Shown: piece by piece, positions 14,513 to 22,508 of the stretch | How positions within the stretch are numbered: position 1 is the first letter of the stretch | Layout: each line of letters opens with the position of its first letter | Source: Nitrospirota bacterium | GTDB taxonomy: Bacteria > Nitrospirota > 9FT-COMBO-42-15 > HDB-SIOI813 | Assembly (NCBI GenBank): GCA_016234155.1 | Contig: JACRGZ010000113.1 | Coordinates: forward strand, 1 to 25,638 | Direction of reading: 5' to 3' | DNA: 25,638 nt | Notes under the pieces: generated by a model | What the model saw: only the letters and a program-made list of their open reading frames with translations | Databases searched by the model: none | What the model was told of the DNA's origin: nothing | Program-made: the position numbers and the translations under genes

Positions 14513-14893
14513 ATGGATAAGAACATACTCATAGTTGACGACTGCAGGACTACAAGAAAGATCATATCTCTTTATTTAAACGGCGCAGGTTATAAGACTG
14601 TTGTGGCAGCCAATGGTATCGAAGCGGTGGAAAAACTGATAGGCACTAAGGTTGATTTTATTATCACTGACTTAAATATGCCGCAGATGGATGGGATTGA
14701 GCTGACAAAATGGATACGGAGTAATGCCATGTATAAAGATGTGCCGCTTGTGATATTAACAACGGATCAGGATGATTTACGCAGGGTTAACGGGATTAAT
14801 GCAGGGGCATCCGCCTTCCTTACAAAGCCTATAACAAAGGAGAGGCTTATTGATGAGGTAAAACGGGTATTTGAGGGGTATAATTATGCTTGA
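14513..14893 (+). CDS. CheY-like single-domain response regulator (first of two)
   Basis: This 126-residue receiver domain has acidic residues ILIVDDCR (Asp9, Asp10), phospho-acceptor Asp in FIITDLNMPQMDG (Asp53), the Thr of VILTTDQ and the Lys of FLTKPIT. No output domain is attached. The sequence is more like PilH/CheY of secondary systems than the next gene. CheA from this cluster is the likely phosphodonor. Its last 8 bases overlap the next cheY. The leader is a G-rich hairpin repeat that also supplies the ribosome-binding purines. Confidence 0.92.
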   Translation: MDKNILIVDDCRTTRKIISLYLNGAGYKTVVAANGIEAVEKLIGTKVDFIITDLNMPQMDGIELTKWIRSNAMYKDVPLVILTTDQDDLRRVNGINAGASAFLTKPITKERLIDEVKRVFEGYNYA

Positions 14894-15269
14894 TCTTAAA
14901 ATGAAGATATTGGTGGTAGATGATTTTTCTACTATGCGCAGGATCGTCAAAAATATCCTGAAACAGATAGGCTTTGCAAATATCGAAGAGGCTGAAGATG
15001 GGAATAGCGCCCTTGCCAGATTAAGGCTGGGGGGGTATGACCTTGTTATATCTGACTGGAACATGCCGAATATGAGTGGTCTTGAACTGCTGAAGGCTAT
15101 ACGTTCCGACAGTGCGTTAAGCAGTGTGCCGGTGCTTATGGTAACAGCGGAGGCCAAAAAAGAAAATGTAGTCGAGGCGATCAAGTCAGGTGTGAATAAT
15201 TATGTGGTAAAACCATTTACGGCAGATGTGCTTAAGGATAAGATAGAGAAGGTATTTGAGAATAAATAA
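14886..15269 (+). CDS. cheY: Chemotaxis response regulator CheY
   Basis: This 127-residue canonical CheY carries the switch signal from CheA-P to FliN/FliM. It has VVDDFSTMRRIVKNILKQIG, the classical CheY start, acceptor Asp in VISDWNMPNMSGLELL, Thr in LMVTAEAKKENV, an aromatic Tyr in NNYVVKPFTADVL and the Lys of VKPF. The WNMPNM and TAEAKKE motifs match flagellar CheY closely. ATG 14886 is chosen since GAGGGG lies seven to eight bases upstream and overlaps the previous stop. An earlier ATG at 14871 would add MRGII without a ribosome site. It lies next to its own phosphatase domain (the CheW-CheZ fusion). Confidence 0.96.
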   Translation: MLDLKMKILVVDDFSTMRRIVKNILKQIGFANIEEAEDGNSALARLRLGGYDLVISDWNMPNMSGLELLKAIRSDSALSSVPVLMVTAEAKKENVVEAIKSGVNNYVVKPFTADVLKDKIEKVFENK

Positions 15270-15286
15270 AAAGTGGGGGCTGACTC

Positions 15287-16417
15287 ATGCAGGTACAAAA
15301 ACAGTTTGATAATGTCATACAGCTTGTAGGCTTTACAGTTGGAAATGATAGATTTGCAGTAGACATCTCGGATGTCCACGAGATCAACCGGTTTGAACAG
15401 ATAAACAGGATACCGGATTTGCCTGAGCACGTGTTAGGCGTTATAGACCTGCGCGGCACAGTTATACCTGTAATTAATTTAGCAGGCAAGCTTGGCATAC
15501 AGGGGCGGGATGTTACAAAAGATACGAGGATAATCATAGTAGGATTTAATGGAGAGAAGATCGGCATCTTGGTGGATGCGGTATCTGAGGTGTTACGAAT
15601 ATCTGACAACAGTCTTGAGATGCCGCCTTCAATCATGCAGAGTTTCAATTCTGAATATATCCGTGGAATAATCAGGCATAACGGTCAACTTACAGTAGTC
15701 ATGGATCTACCCCGATTATTCAAGGATTACGGCCTGCAGGGTTTTGTCCCTGACAATGAGATAAATAGCAGTGCGGAGGGTAATAGTATAGCAGCGCCTG
15801 CTGCCGACAAGGATGCAGTAATAGATAAGATTGCGGAAGTAACAAAGGCGATGTCCGAGGGTGACTTCCATCAGGAGATCAGCGGAGAATTGTATGGCCA
15901 GTTAGGAGAGATTGCAAAGTATATTAACGCAACTATAAAAAAACTCCAGTTAGTTGAACCAAATGTAGCACAAGCGTCTGAGAGGATACCGCAGGCATCT
16001 GTCCAGTTATCAGAGATTACCAGGGCCACCGAGGAGGCCACACATAATGTTATGAGCCAGGTTGAGCATGTCCTTGATAACCAGGATATGATACTGCGCC
16101 ACATAGAAGTTGTTGAGAAAGGCAATGATGTCAGTACTACAATGGGAGAGATAAGACAGATAGTCTCGGAAAATAAAGAGACGCTTCTTGACATTATAAC
16201 AGGGCTCTCTTTTCAGGACCTGACAGGACAGAAGATTAAGGCAATAGTGGGACTTATAGAGGAGGTTGAGAAACGTTTACTACAGTTGATAGTCGCATTC
16301 GGGATGAAGTCGAAAGAGGTGGGACAAGAAGATAATCCGCTGAAAGAATTTACTGAGAACCCTGTGCTCAATCAGGATGTGGTGGATAGTGTACTGAAAG
16401 AGTTCGGGTTTGAATAA
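15287..16417 (+). CDS. CheW-CheZ fusion: coupling protein joined to a CheY-P phosphatase
   Basis: This is a 376-residue two-domain protein. Residues 1-150 are a CheW domain (IQLVGFTVGNDRFAVDISDV, then PEHVLGVIDLRGTVIPVINL and RIIIVGFNGEKIGILVDAVS). After a Ser/Ala linker (about 158-178), residues 180-376 are CheZ-like: a long helical hairpin (ASERIPQASVQLSEITRATE) and the active-site segment LSFQDLTGQKIKAI, in which Asp311 and Gln315 match the catalytic Asp143/Gln147 of E. coli CheZ. A C-terminal tail, DVVDSVLKEFGF, resembles the CheZ peptide that binds CheY. This would place the phosphatase in the receptor-kinase array. I see no stop or frame problem between the halves. It lies between cheY and cheA. 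Confidence 0.9.
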   Translation: MQVQKQFDNVIQLVGFTVGNDRFAVDISDVHEINRFEQINRIPDLPEHVLGVIDLRGTVIPVINLAGKLGIQGRDVTKDTRIIIVGFNGEKIGILVDAVSEVLRISDNSLEMPPSIMQSFNSEYIRGIIRHNGQLTVVMDLPRLFKDYGLQGFVPDNEINSSAEGNSIAAPAADKDAVIDKIAEVTKAMSEGDFHQEISGELYGQLGEIAKYINATIKKLQLVEPNVAQASERIPQASVQLSEITRATEEATHNVMSQVEHVLDNQDMILRHIEVVEKGNDVSTTMGEIRQIVSENKETLLDIITGLSFQDLTGQKIKAIVGLIEEVEKRLLQLIVAFGMKSKEVGQEDNPLKEFTENPVLNQDVVDSVLKEFGFE

Positions 16418-16423
16418 CTTAGT

Positions 16424-16462
16424 TCCCTCCCCCCTTGTGGGGGAGGGTTAGGGTGGGGGGGG
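16424..16462. repeat. G-rich hairpin repeat in the cheA leader
   Basis: CCCTCCCCCC-TTGT-GGGGGAGGG is followed by TTAGGGTGGGGGGGG. The G-arm (16439-16462) has four closely spaced G-tracts. AAGGAG (16463-16468) immediately follows and is the Shine-Dalgarno for cheA. Confidence 0.8.
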
Positions 16463-16474
16463 AAGGAGCCACAA

Positions 16475-18268
16475 ATGCCAGATCAGCCGATAGACGAGAT
16501 GCAGGAGCTTATACAGGACTTTATTGTTGAGACTGAAGAGATATTGGAAGGTCTTGATCAATGTTTTGTCAAACTTGAAGAGGCTCCCGGTGACCTGGAA
16601 TTAATAAATGAGATATTCAGGGCGGCACACAGTATAAAAGGCTCCGCAGGTTTTCTTGGGTTCACACGTCTTGTCGAGGTAGCCCATCAATCTGAAAATG
16701 TATTAAATAAGCTCCGGCAGAAAGAGATGCAGGCTGATCCGGAGACCATAGATATTATTCTTGAGTCTGTTGATGTACTGAAGGGCCTTATTAAAGAAGT
16801 CAAGGATGGTTCCGGTGAGTGTGTAGATATTGGCCCGATAAAAAGGAAGTTGGCTTTACTGCTTGAATATGCAGGGGAGAGTAATGCAGGGGATACAAAG
16901 GGGCATGAAAATGTAGCCGCAGCCCTGAATCAAGTTCAGGGTAGTCTGCGTCCTGAGGTCGCAGGTAGCAATGAGCAGAAATCACCCCCACCCTTAATCC
17001 CCCCTGTCCCCCCTTTAGAAAAGGGGGGTATTTTACAGGAAGGGGAGGGCAAGGGTGGGGGGGGCAGTGAGCAGGAAAAAGACCAGACCCTCAGGATTGA
17101 CACAGATCGGCTTGATCAGGTAATGGACCTTGTTGGTGAGTTAGTCCTCAGTAGAAACAGACTTGGCAAGATACTATCGGACATAGAGGAATTATATGAT
17201 GGAGATGAAAAGATTAAAACACTCTTAGAGACCGCCTCTAATCTGAACCTTATAACTACAGACCTTCAGCTTGCAGTTATGAAGATGCGCATGGTTCCTG
17301 TAAGAAAGGTGTTCAATAAATTCCCCAGGATGGTTAGAGATATGGCAAGGAGGGCAGATAAAAAGATAAATCTTGAAATGTATGGCGAGGCAACGGAGAT
17401 TGATAAATCTGTTATAGAAGAGTTGAGCGATCCCCTTGTCCATCTTATCAGAAACTCTATTGACCATGGTATTGAGCCTCCTGCGGAGAGGGTGAAATAT
17501 GGGAAGCCCGAGTATGGGACTATAAGGCTGGGGGCATTCCAGGAGGGAAATGCCATAGCTATACAGATAGAGGATGACGGCAAGGGGATAGATCCGGCAG
17601 TTGTTGAAAGGAAGGCCCGGGAAAAGGGTTTGATAAGGCCTCAGGATATTAAGCTTGCCCCAAAGGAGGTTATAAAGTTTATATTTGAACCCGGTTTCAG
17701 TACTGCAGAAAAGGTGACTGATATATCCGGCAGAGGGGTTGGGATGGATGTAGTAAAGACTAATATCAGCCGTATAAATGGTATTATAGATGTTAACTCT
17801 GAAGTGGGCAAGGGGACGCAAATAATCCTCAAGATACCACTGACGCTGGCTATTATTCAGGTTCTTATGGTGAAAATTGACGATGAGATCTATGCCCTCC
17901 CCCTTTCATCTGTATTGGAGACCTTCAGGGTATCCCGCGGCAGCATAAAATCTGTAGATGGCCAGGATATTCTGAATGTCAGGGATCGTTTGATCCCGTT
18001 GGTCAAGCTTAGTAACGTGCTTGATATACACACAGAGGAGACGACAAAAGAATGGGTATATGTTGTACTTATGGCAATTGCCGAAAAGAGGGTTGGGATT
18101 ATAGTGGATGAATTGTGCCATCAGGAAGAGGTCGTAATAAAATCCGTAGGCACATATTTCACAGATATAAAAGAGGTCTCCGGGGCCACAATTACGGGGG
18201 ATGGTAAGGTTGGCCTGATATTGGATCCTGGGGCCTTGATTTCCAGGCATAAGGATTTGACCACATGA
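16475..18268 (+). CDS. cheA: Chemotaxis histidine kinase CheA
   Basis: This 597-residue kinase phosphorylates CheY and CheB under receptor control. The P1/HPt domain carries phospho-acceptor His52 in AAHSIKGSAGF. A P2 CheY/CheB-binding domain is not evident. A linker of about 130-210 contains a translated DNA repeat (KSPPPLIPPVPPLEKGG, EGEGKGGGGS). P3 dimerisation starts at LRIDTDRLDQVMDLVGELVL. P4 has the N box HLIRNSIDHGIEPP (about 325), G1 EDDGKGID (about 366), F FEPGFSTAEK and G2 GRGVGMDVV (about 418). P5, CheW-like, runs from about 455 to the end (DEIYALPLSSVLETFRV). Start ATG 16475 has AAGGAG six bases upstream. Its last four bases (ATGA) overlap cheB. Confidence 0.97.
   Translation: MPDQPIDEMQELIQDFIVETEEILEGLDQCFVKLEEAPGDLELINEIFRAAHSIKGSAGFLGFTRLVEVAHQSENVLNKLRQKEMQADPETIDIILESVDVLKGLIKEVKDGSGECVDIGPIKRKLALLLEYAGESNAGDTKGHENVAAALNQVQGSLRPEVAGSNEQKSPPPLIPPVPPLEKGGILQEGEGKGGGGSEQEKDQTLRIDTDRLDQVMDLVGELVLSRNRLGKILSDIEELYDGDEKIKTLLETASNLNLITTDLQLAVMKMRMVPVRKVFNKFPRMVRDMARRADKKINLEMYGEATEIDKSVIEELSDPLVHLIRNSIDHGIEPPAERVKYGKPEYGTIRLGAFQEGNAIAIQIEDDGKGIDPAVVERKAREKGLIRPQDIKLAPKEVIKFIFEPGFSTAEKVTDISGRGVGMDVVKTNISRINGIIDVNSEVGKGTQIILKIPLTLAIIQVLMVKIDDEIYALPLSSVLETFRVSRGSIKSVDGQDILNVRDRLIPLVKLSNVLDIHTEETTKEWVYVVLMAIAEKRVGIIVDELCHQEEVVIKSVGTYFTDIKEVSGATITGDGKVGLILDPGALISRHKDLTT
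16984..17066. repeat. G/C hairpin repeat translated within the CheA P1-P3 linker
   Basis: CACCCCCACCCTTAATCCCC ... CCCCCCTTTAGAAAAGGGGGG ... GGAGGGCAAGGGTGGGGGG is the same family as the leader hairpins, here inside the cheA frame. It encodes about 28 residues (around 170-197) rich in Pro on the left arm and Gly on the right arm. It sits where the P2 domain of other CheA proteins would be. Confidence 0.8.
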
Positions 18269-19308
18269 CCAATCCTGTCAAAGTGCTGGTTGTAGATGAT
18301 TCACCGTTTATGCGAAGGGCAATTGCAGGGATGCTGCATTCAGATCCCGACATTAAGGTAGTAGGAGAGGCCGTAAACGGTGAAGATGCGATACTGAAGG
18401 TCAGGACGTTGATGCCTGATATAGTCACAATGGATATAGAGATGCCGCGCATGAATGGGTTGGATGCACTAAAGATAATAATGAAAGAGCATCCATTGCC
18501 TGTACTTATGGTAAGTTCTCTGACAGAAGAAGGGGCAAGGGATACTGTAAAGGCGTTAGAGTATGGGGCTGCAGACTATATTCCCAAGAGCCTCTCTGGT
18601 AACATAGTAAATATAGTCAATATAAAAAGTGATCTTATTGAAAAAGTAAAACTCCTTGGCAGGTGTAAGGGTAAAATAAAGGGTATCGGGGGTCGGACTC
18701 CGGGTGTCGTGGAAAATCATATTGTTTCCACCCTGCACCCTCAAATAAGTATCGTAGTAATAGGTGCGTCTACAGGAGGTCCTAAGGCCTTGCAGGAGGT
18801 TATACCGAGACTGCCCAAGAATTTTCCAGCCGGCATACTTATTATACAGCACATGCTCCCGCTATTTACTTTATCATTTGCGGAAAGGATGAGAGAGTTG
18901 TGTCAGATAGAGGTGAGGGAGGCCAGGGATGGGGATGTGATAAAGCCCGGCCTTGCACTTGTTGCCCCTGGAGGTTCCCATCTCAGGGTAAGGAGGTGGC
19001 AGGGGGGCGAGGCCTATGTAAAGTTATTAAAAGAGCCGCATATGCTGCATATGCCGTCTATAGACATAGCAATGGAATCTGTTGCCCAGGCATTTGCCGG
19101 GCGGACCCTCGGCGTGATTATGACGGGTATGGGACAGGACGGGGCTGAAGGTATCAAGTCAATAAAAAATATGAAGGGTAAGGCGATTGCACAGGATGAG
19201 GAGACATCTGTTATATTTGGTATGCCAAAGGCTGCTATCGAAAGCGGGCTCATAGATAAGGTGGTCCCCCTCGGCAAGATTGCTGAGGAGATTATAAATA
19301 TACTGTGA
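18265..19308 (+). CDS. cheB: Protein-glutamate methylesterase/deamidase CheB
   Basis: This 347-residue protein removes receptor methyl groups when phosphorylated by CheA. The N-terminal receiver has DD at 11-12 and acceptor Asp57 in VTMDIEMPRMNG, with VSSLTEEGARDT and the Lys of IPKS. The C-terminal esterase has catalytic Ser in IGASTGGPKAL (about 169), His in IIQHMLP (about 196) and Asp in MTGMGQDGAEG (about 292). The ATGA overlap with cheA implies coupled translation. A cheD is also present at the far end of the window, so two kinds of receptor deamidation/demethylation are encoded. Confidence 0.96.
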   Translation: MTNPVKVLVVDDSPFMRRAIAGMLHSDPDIKVVGEAVNGEDAILKVRTLMPDIVTMDIEMPRMNGLDALKIIMKEHPLPVLMVSSLTEEGARDTVKALEYGAADYIPKSLSGNIVNIVNIKSDLIEKVKLLGRCKGKIKGIGGRTPGVVENHIVSTLHPQISIVVIGASTGGPKALQEVIPRLPKNFPAGILIIQHMLPLFTLSFAERMRELCQIEVREARDGDVIKPGLALVAPGGSHLRVRRWQGGEAYVKLLKEPHMLHMPSIDIAMESVAQAFAGRTLGVIMTGMGQDGAEGIKSIKNMKGKAIAQDEETSVIFGMPKAAIESGLIDKVVPLGKIAEEIINIL

Positions 19309-19319
19309 GGGATTTTCAG

Positions 19320-20519
19320 ATGAAAAAGATATTATTCAACTATCTTATGAGGTTCTTGCAAAAGTCTATGTCATCCCCGAAATCTTCTATCGGGGATATG
19401 CTTTTTCAAGCACTTAGAACCAGATTCCCGCTCAGAATCCCTGCGGGAATGACAAAATGGGGACTTTTGCAAGAGCCTCTTATTTTTACAGTTATTATCC
19501 TCCTTGCAGGAAATACCCATGCCTTTGAATTGAAAGGGTTCGGCGATGTCTCGTTTGAGAAGGTGAGCGGGTCTCAAAGTAAGGAATATAGGAGGGGGAG
19601 TTTTGTCTTAGGGGATGTGGATCTCTATATCTCAGAACAGATTGGTGACAGATTAGATATCCTTGGAGAAATCCTGCTTGAGTTGGAAGATGAAGAGGCC
19701 GACGTGGAAAGATTTCATATCACCTATACATTTAATGATGCAGTTAAGATAAGGGCTGGAAGGTTTCACACCCCGATCGGGTTCTGGAATACAGCGTATC
19801 ATCATGGTGCACAGATACAACCATCTATAGACAGGCCTGAGATATTGAAGTATGAACATGAGGGAGGTGTACTGCCTATGCATACGGTTGGTATCAGTAC
19901 AACAGGCAGGGTTAAAGCGGGTGCATCGGTAATTGTATATGACCTGATGATTGGGAACGGAAATAAGATCGAAGAGAAGGACGGAAAGGGTGTCCTGCAC
20001 CCAAATGTCAAATATGACGATAATTACAACAAATCTTTTGCCTTTAGTCTGACAGTGAAGCCGGGTGTGGTACCGGATCTAAAGATAGGTATCACAAGTG
20101 ATATTTTAAGGATTCAAGGCGAGGCGGGCGTCATCCCGACTGTTGATGTGGATCAGACTATTATAGCCCCTGCCATCATATATAATACGGACAATTTGGA
20201 GATATGGGGAGAGTATTTCCATATCAGAAACAAAAATAGAAACGGGGATGGGGAGGCTAAAATAAGTAATGGATATTATCTGTTGCTTACATACCTTATT
20301 AAAGAAAAATGGATGCCTTATATATTATATGAGACAAGGAATATAGATGGCGGGGATAGTTATTTTAATGCGCTGAATTCAGGGGATATAAATGAGGGCA
20401 TTTTGGGTCTCAGATATAATATAAGTTACAGGAGTTGCATAAAGGCGGAAGGCAGGTTGATAGAGGAGGGTAATGACCACTACAACGAATATGCGGTGCA
20501 GTGGGCAATCTCGTTTTAG
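19320..20519 (+). CDS. Outer-membrane porin-like beta-barrel protein, with an in-frame element in its signal peptide
   Basis: This 399-residue ORF has alternating beta-strand pattern throughout (ELKGFGDVSFEKVSG, RGSFVLGDVDLYISEQIG, AVKIRAGRFHTPIGFWNTAY) and ends in Phe (VQWAISF), as outer-membrane barrels do. The RAGRFHTPIGFWN motif resembles the FG(R/K)F..P.G region of OprP/porin-type proteins. Residues about 10-54 are encoded by a 131-bp element B copy. Without it and one TTAT duplication, the start is MKKILFNYL followed by IFTVIILLAGNTHA, a typical signal peptide. TGAGGGA precedes ATG 19320. ATG 19449 inside the element is an alternative. What it transports is unknown. It follows cheB by 11 bases. 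Confidence 0.85.
   Translation: MKKILFNYLMRFLQKSMSSPKSSIGDMLFQALRTRFPLRIPAGMTKWGLLQEPLIFTVIILLAGNTHAFELKGFGDVSFEKVSGSQSKEYRRGSFVLGDVDLYISEQIGDRLDILGEILLELEDEEADVERFHITYTFNDAVKIRAGRFHTPIGFWNTAYHHGAQIQPSIDRPEILKYEHEGGVLPMHTVGISTTGRVKAGASVIVYDLMIGNGNKIEEKDGKGVLHPNVKYDDNYNKSFAFSLTVKPGVVPDLKIGITSDILRIQGEAGVIPTVDVDQTIIAPAIIYNTDNLEIWGEYFHIRNKNRNGDGEAKISNGYYLLLTYLIKEKWMPYILYETRNIDGGDSYFNALNSGDINEGILGLRYNISYRSCIKAEGRLIEEGNDHYNEYAVQWAISF
19349..19479. mobile_element. MITE-like element B, shortened copy in frame in the porin gene
   Basis: The ends are GAGGTTCTTGCAAAAG and CTTTTGCAAGAGCCTC, flanked by TTAT on both sides (19345-19348 and 19480-19483). Its 131 bp plus 4 bp equals 135, a multiple of three. 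The left third matches the fliP copy, while the middle differs (CTTTTTCAAGCACTTAGAAC). It is read in the same orientation and phase as in fliP (LLQ/FLQ..SMSSPKSSI). Confidence 0.83.
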
Positions 20520-20552
20520 CATGAAAGCCTCATGAGCCCAGGCTTACAAAGG

Positions 20553-20692
20553 GGAATGAAAATATGTTGCCTCAATCCCCGTTTCACGAGGACAAGCTTT
20601 GTCATTCCCGAAGTCATTTATCGGGAATCTGCTTTTAAACCATATCCCCGATAAAGGCATTCGGGGATGACAAAAATGGATTTTCGAATGAA
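20553..20692 (+). repeat. 140-bp palindromic repeat, left member of an inverted pair
   Basis: It starts GAATGAAAATATGTTGCCTC and ends ATGGATTTTCGAATG, with hairpins TTCCCGA/TCGGGAA and ATCCCCGAT/ATTCGGGGAT between. The reverse complement of 25500-25638 matches it over nearly all its length (only a handful of differences by eye). Its right edge holds the start codon of the next gene. Confidence 0.85.
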
Positions 20693-21119
20693 GCAATTTT
20701 TATTCATAGCAGCAGTTTTAGTGATTATGTTCTCCTCCGTTTCTTATGCCGAAGAGATCGCAATTATTGCCAACAGGGCGTACCCTGCGAACACTATATC
20801 TACCCATATATTAAGGGAGATATACTTTGGAGAAAAGGCTATGGAAGGCAACGTAAGGATAAAGCCCTTTGGCCAGAGAAGCCGTGAAATAAGGAAGAAA
20901 TTCTTAACGAAGGTTCTCGGTGTAAGTGAAGACGGTTACAATGCCTACTGGATTAAGAAGGTCTTTCAGGAAGGCGGCATCCCCCCTGTGATGAAGTCGT
21001 CATCTGATGAGGTCATCAGGGCAGTAAAAGAGGAGGATGGGGGGATAGGGTATATATGGAAACATGAAGGGGATGCCTCCGGCATCAAGGTTCTTTTGAC
21101 AGTAGATGTTGGTGATTAA
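20691..21119 (+). CDS. Small periplasmic phosphate-binding (PstS)-like protein
   Basis: The protein has 143 residues, a Sec signal peptide (MKQFLFIAAVLVIMFSSVSY, cleavage near A/E) and a compact domain: AIIANRAYPANTISTHILRE, IYFGEKAMEGNVRIKPFGQR, AYWIKKVFQEGGIPP, IRAVKEEDGGIGYIW. This is the short type of PBP-like domain related to phosphate ABC transporter binding proteins. No transporter genes are nearby. With the porin before it and a receptor after it, a role in ligand delivery or sensing is possible but not shown. ATG 20691 fits the signal peptide. ATG 20667 would add MTKMDFR from the repeat. Neither has a Shine-Dalgarno. Confidence 0.82.
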   Translation, partial: KQFLFIAAVLVIMFSSVSYAEEIAIIANRAYPANTISTHILREIYFGEKAMEGNVRIKPFGQRSREIRKKFLTKVLGVSEDGYNAYWIKKVFQEGGIPPVMKSSSDEVIRAVKEEDGGIGYIWKHEGDASGIKVLLTVDVGD

Positions 21120-21127
21120 TACATAAA

Positions 21128-21568
21128 ATGAAAACAGACACCCTCATAGGCAACCTGCAAATAGTAACCTTTATGGTGGGTAATGAGCAGTACGGTATTC
21201 ACATAATGAAGGTGCAGGAGATTATCAGGATTATAGAGGCGGTAAAAGTTCCAAAGGCCCCTGCACATGTCGGAGGGGTCATCAATCTGAGAGGGAAAAT
21301 AGTCCCGGTCATAGATCTGCGGAAAAGGATGAGGAAGGCCGTCACACCCTATACCGATGCATCAAGAATAATTATAGGTGACACAGGGGGTAGACTGGCT
21401 GGCATGGTAGTGGATGCAGTAATTGATGTAATTACGGTGAATAATGATGAGATTGAACCATGTCCATCAATAGATGATAACATGAGATCTAAATTTATAA
21501 CAGGGATTGGGAAGAAGGATGACAGGCTTATAACCATATTAAATCTGGAGGATTTGCTTCAAACGTAA
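21128..21568 (+). CDS. cheW: Chemotaxis coupling protein CheW
   Basis: This 146-residue stand-alone CheW links receptors to CheA. It shows the family pattern: LQIVTFMVGNEQYGIHIMKV, QEIIRIIEAVKVPKAPAHVG, GVINLRGKIVPVIDLRKRM, RIIIGDTGGRLAGMVVDAV and the terminal FITGIGKKDDRLITILNLED. The length is standard. It is clearly distinct in sequence from the CheW half of the fusion at 15287. The only leader is a 9-base AT-rich gap after the binding-protein-like gene. Confidence 0.96.
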   Translation: MKTDTLIGNLQIVTFMVGNEQYGIHIMKVQEIIRIIEAVKVPKAPAHVGGVINLRGKIVPVIDLRKRMRKAVTPYTDASRIIIGDTGGRLAGMVVDAVIDVITVNNDEIEPCPSIDDNMRSKFITGIGKKDDRLITILNLEDLLQT

Positions 21569-21613
21569 TCCCCCTATTTCCCCCTTTTATAAAGGGGGAT
21601 TAAGGGGGATTTT
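21567..21613. repeat. Hairpin repeat in the leader of the HDOD gene
   Basis: AATCCCCCTATTTCCCCCTT and AAAGGGGGATTAAGGGGGAT form a nearly perfect hairpin with a TTAT loop directly after the cheW stop. It may act as a transcription attenuator or RNA stabiliser. No Shine-Dalgarno is seen between it and ATG 21633. Confidence 0.78.
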
Positions 21614-21632
21614 TATAAATATTGTTACTAAC

Positions 21633-22490
21633 ATGTCTACCGTAGAAGAAATAATACTAAGTGGCTGCGAGATACCACCCATGCCCAATGTGGCCCAGCA
21701 GGTGCTCAGCCTGTTGAGCAATCCCGACACTACCGCCGAGAAGCTTCAGGATATTATTTCAGCAGACCAGGCCCTCGCAGCACGAATACTCAAAATTGCC
21801 AACTCCCCATTCTATGGGATTCCGAGGGCTATCAGGACCCTTTCTACGGCTATCATGATCCTTGGTTATAAGATGATAAGGAACTCAGTTATTGCAACGG
21901 CCACAAAATCGCTCAATAAAAGGATAGGTCTTATGGAGGTAATGATGTGGGAGCACTCGGTAGGTGTCTCCATTGCCTCATATCTGATTGCAAAAGAGAT
22001 ACGATTCCCCGATCCGGAAGAGGCATTTTTAGCAGGCCTGCTCCATGATATTGGGAAACAGATCCTCAATAACTATGATAGTGAAAAATATATGCGGGTA
22101 ATAGAAAAGGCATACAATGAGAATGTGACATTTTACTTCGCAGAAAAAAGCATATTTGGATTCAGTCATCCGGAGGTAGGCGCCCTTGTAATCAGGAAAT
22201 GGAGGCTGTCAGAGGAGCTGGAGAATGCAATAAGGTATCACCATGACGGATTCCATACTATTTTGAAAGAAAATCCGGTTAATATTGGGAAACTACCCGT
22301 TATAGTCAATTTGGCTGATCTCATATGTTTGAAATTGGGAATAGGAAGGAAGACCCCTTTACCTGAGCTTGACACAGCAAACTCTGATGCAGCCTCACTG
22401 CTGAGGCTTACAGAGGACAGCATCCATAATCTGACAGACAGGGTCCTACGGAACTTTGAAGAGGAGAAAGAGACCTTTAAAATGGGGTAA
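21633..22490 (+). CDS. HDOD-domain signalling protein
   Basis: These 285 residues form one HDOD domain: IPPMPNVAQQVLSLLSNPDT, DQALAARILKIANSPFYGIP, LSTAIMILGYKMIRNSV, MWEHSVGVSIASYLIAKEI, AGLLHDIGKQILNN (HD-like pair near 138-139) and SHPEVGALVIRKWRLSEELE. HDOD proteins are often next to chemotaxis or two-component genes. Most lack proven phosphodiesterase activity, though the HD pair is present here. It lies between cheW and the MCP on the same strand. Its target cannot be told from sequence. Confidence 0.93.
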   Translation: MSTVEEIILSGCEIPPMPNVAQQVLSLLSNPDTTAEKLQDIISADQALAARILKIANSPFYGIPRAIRTLSTAIMILGYKMIRNSVIATATKSLNKRIGLMEVMMWEHSVGVSIASYLIAKEIRFPDPEEAFLAGLLHDIGKQILNNYDSEKYMRVIEKAYNENVTFYFAEKSIFGFSHPEVGALVIRKWRLSEELENAIRYHHDGFHTILKENPVNIGKLPVIVNLADLICLKLGIGRKTPLPELDTANSDAASLLRLTEDSIHNLTDRVLRNFEEEKETFKMG

Positions 22491-22508
22491 AATATAAAGG
22501 AGAAGACC

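Noticed and set aside
17225..17821. Long minus-strand open frame of 198 codons inside cheA
   Set aside because: It is a shadow of the conserved CheA coding frame, with no family resemblance and no ribosome site.
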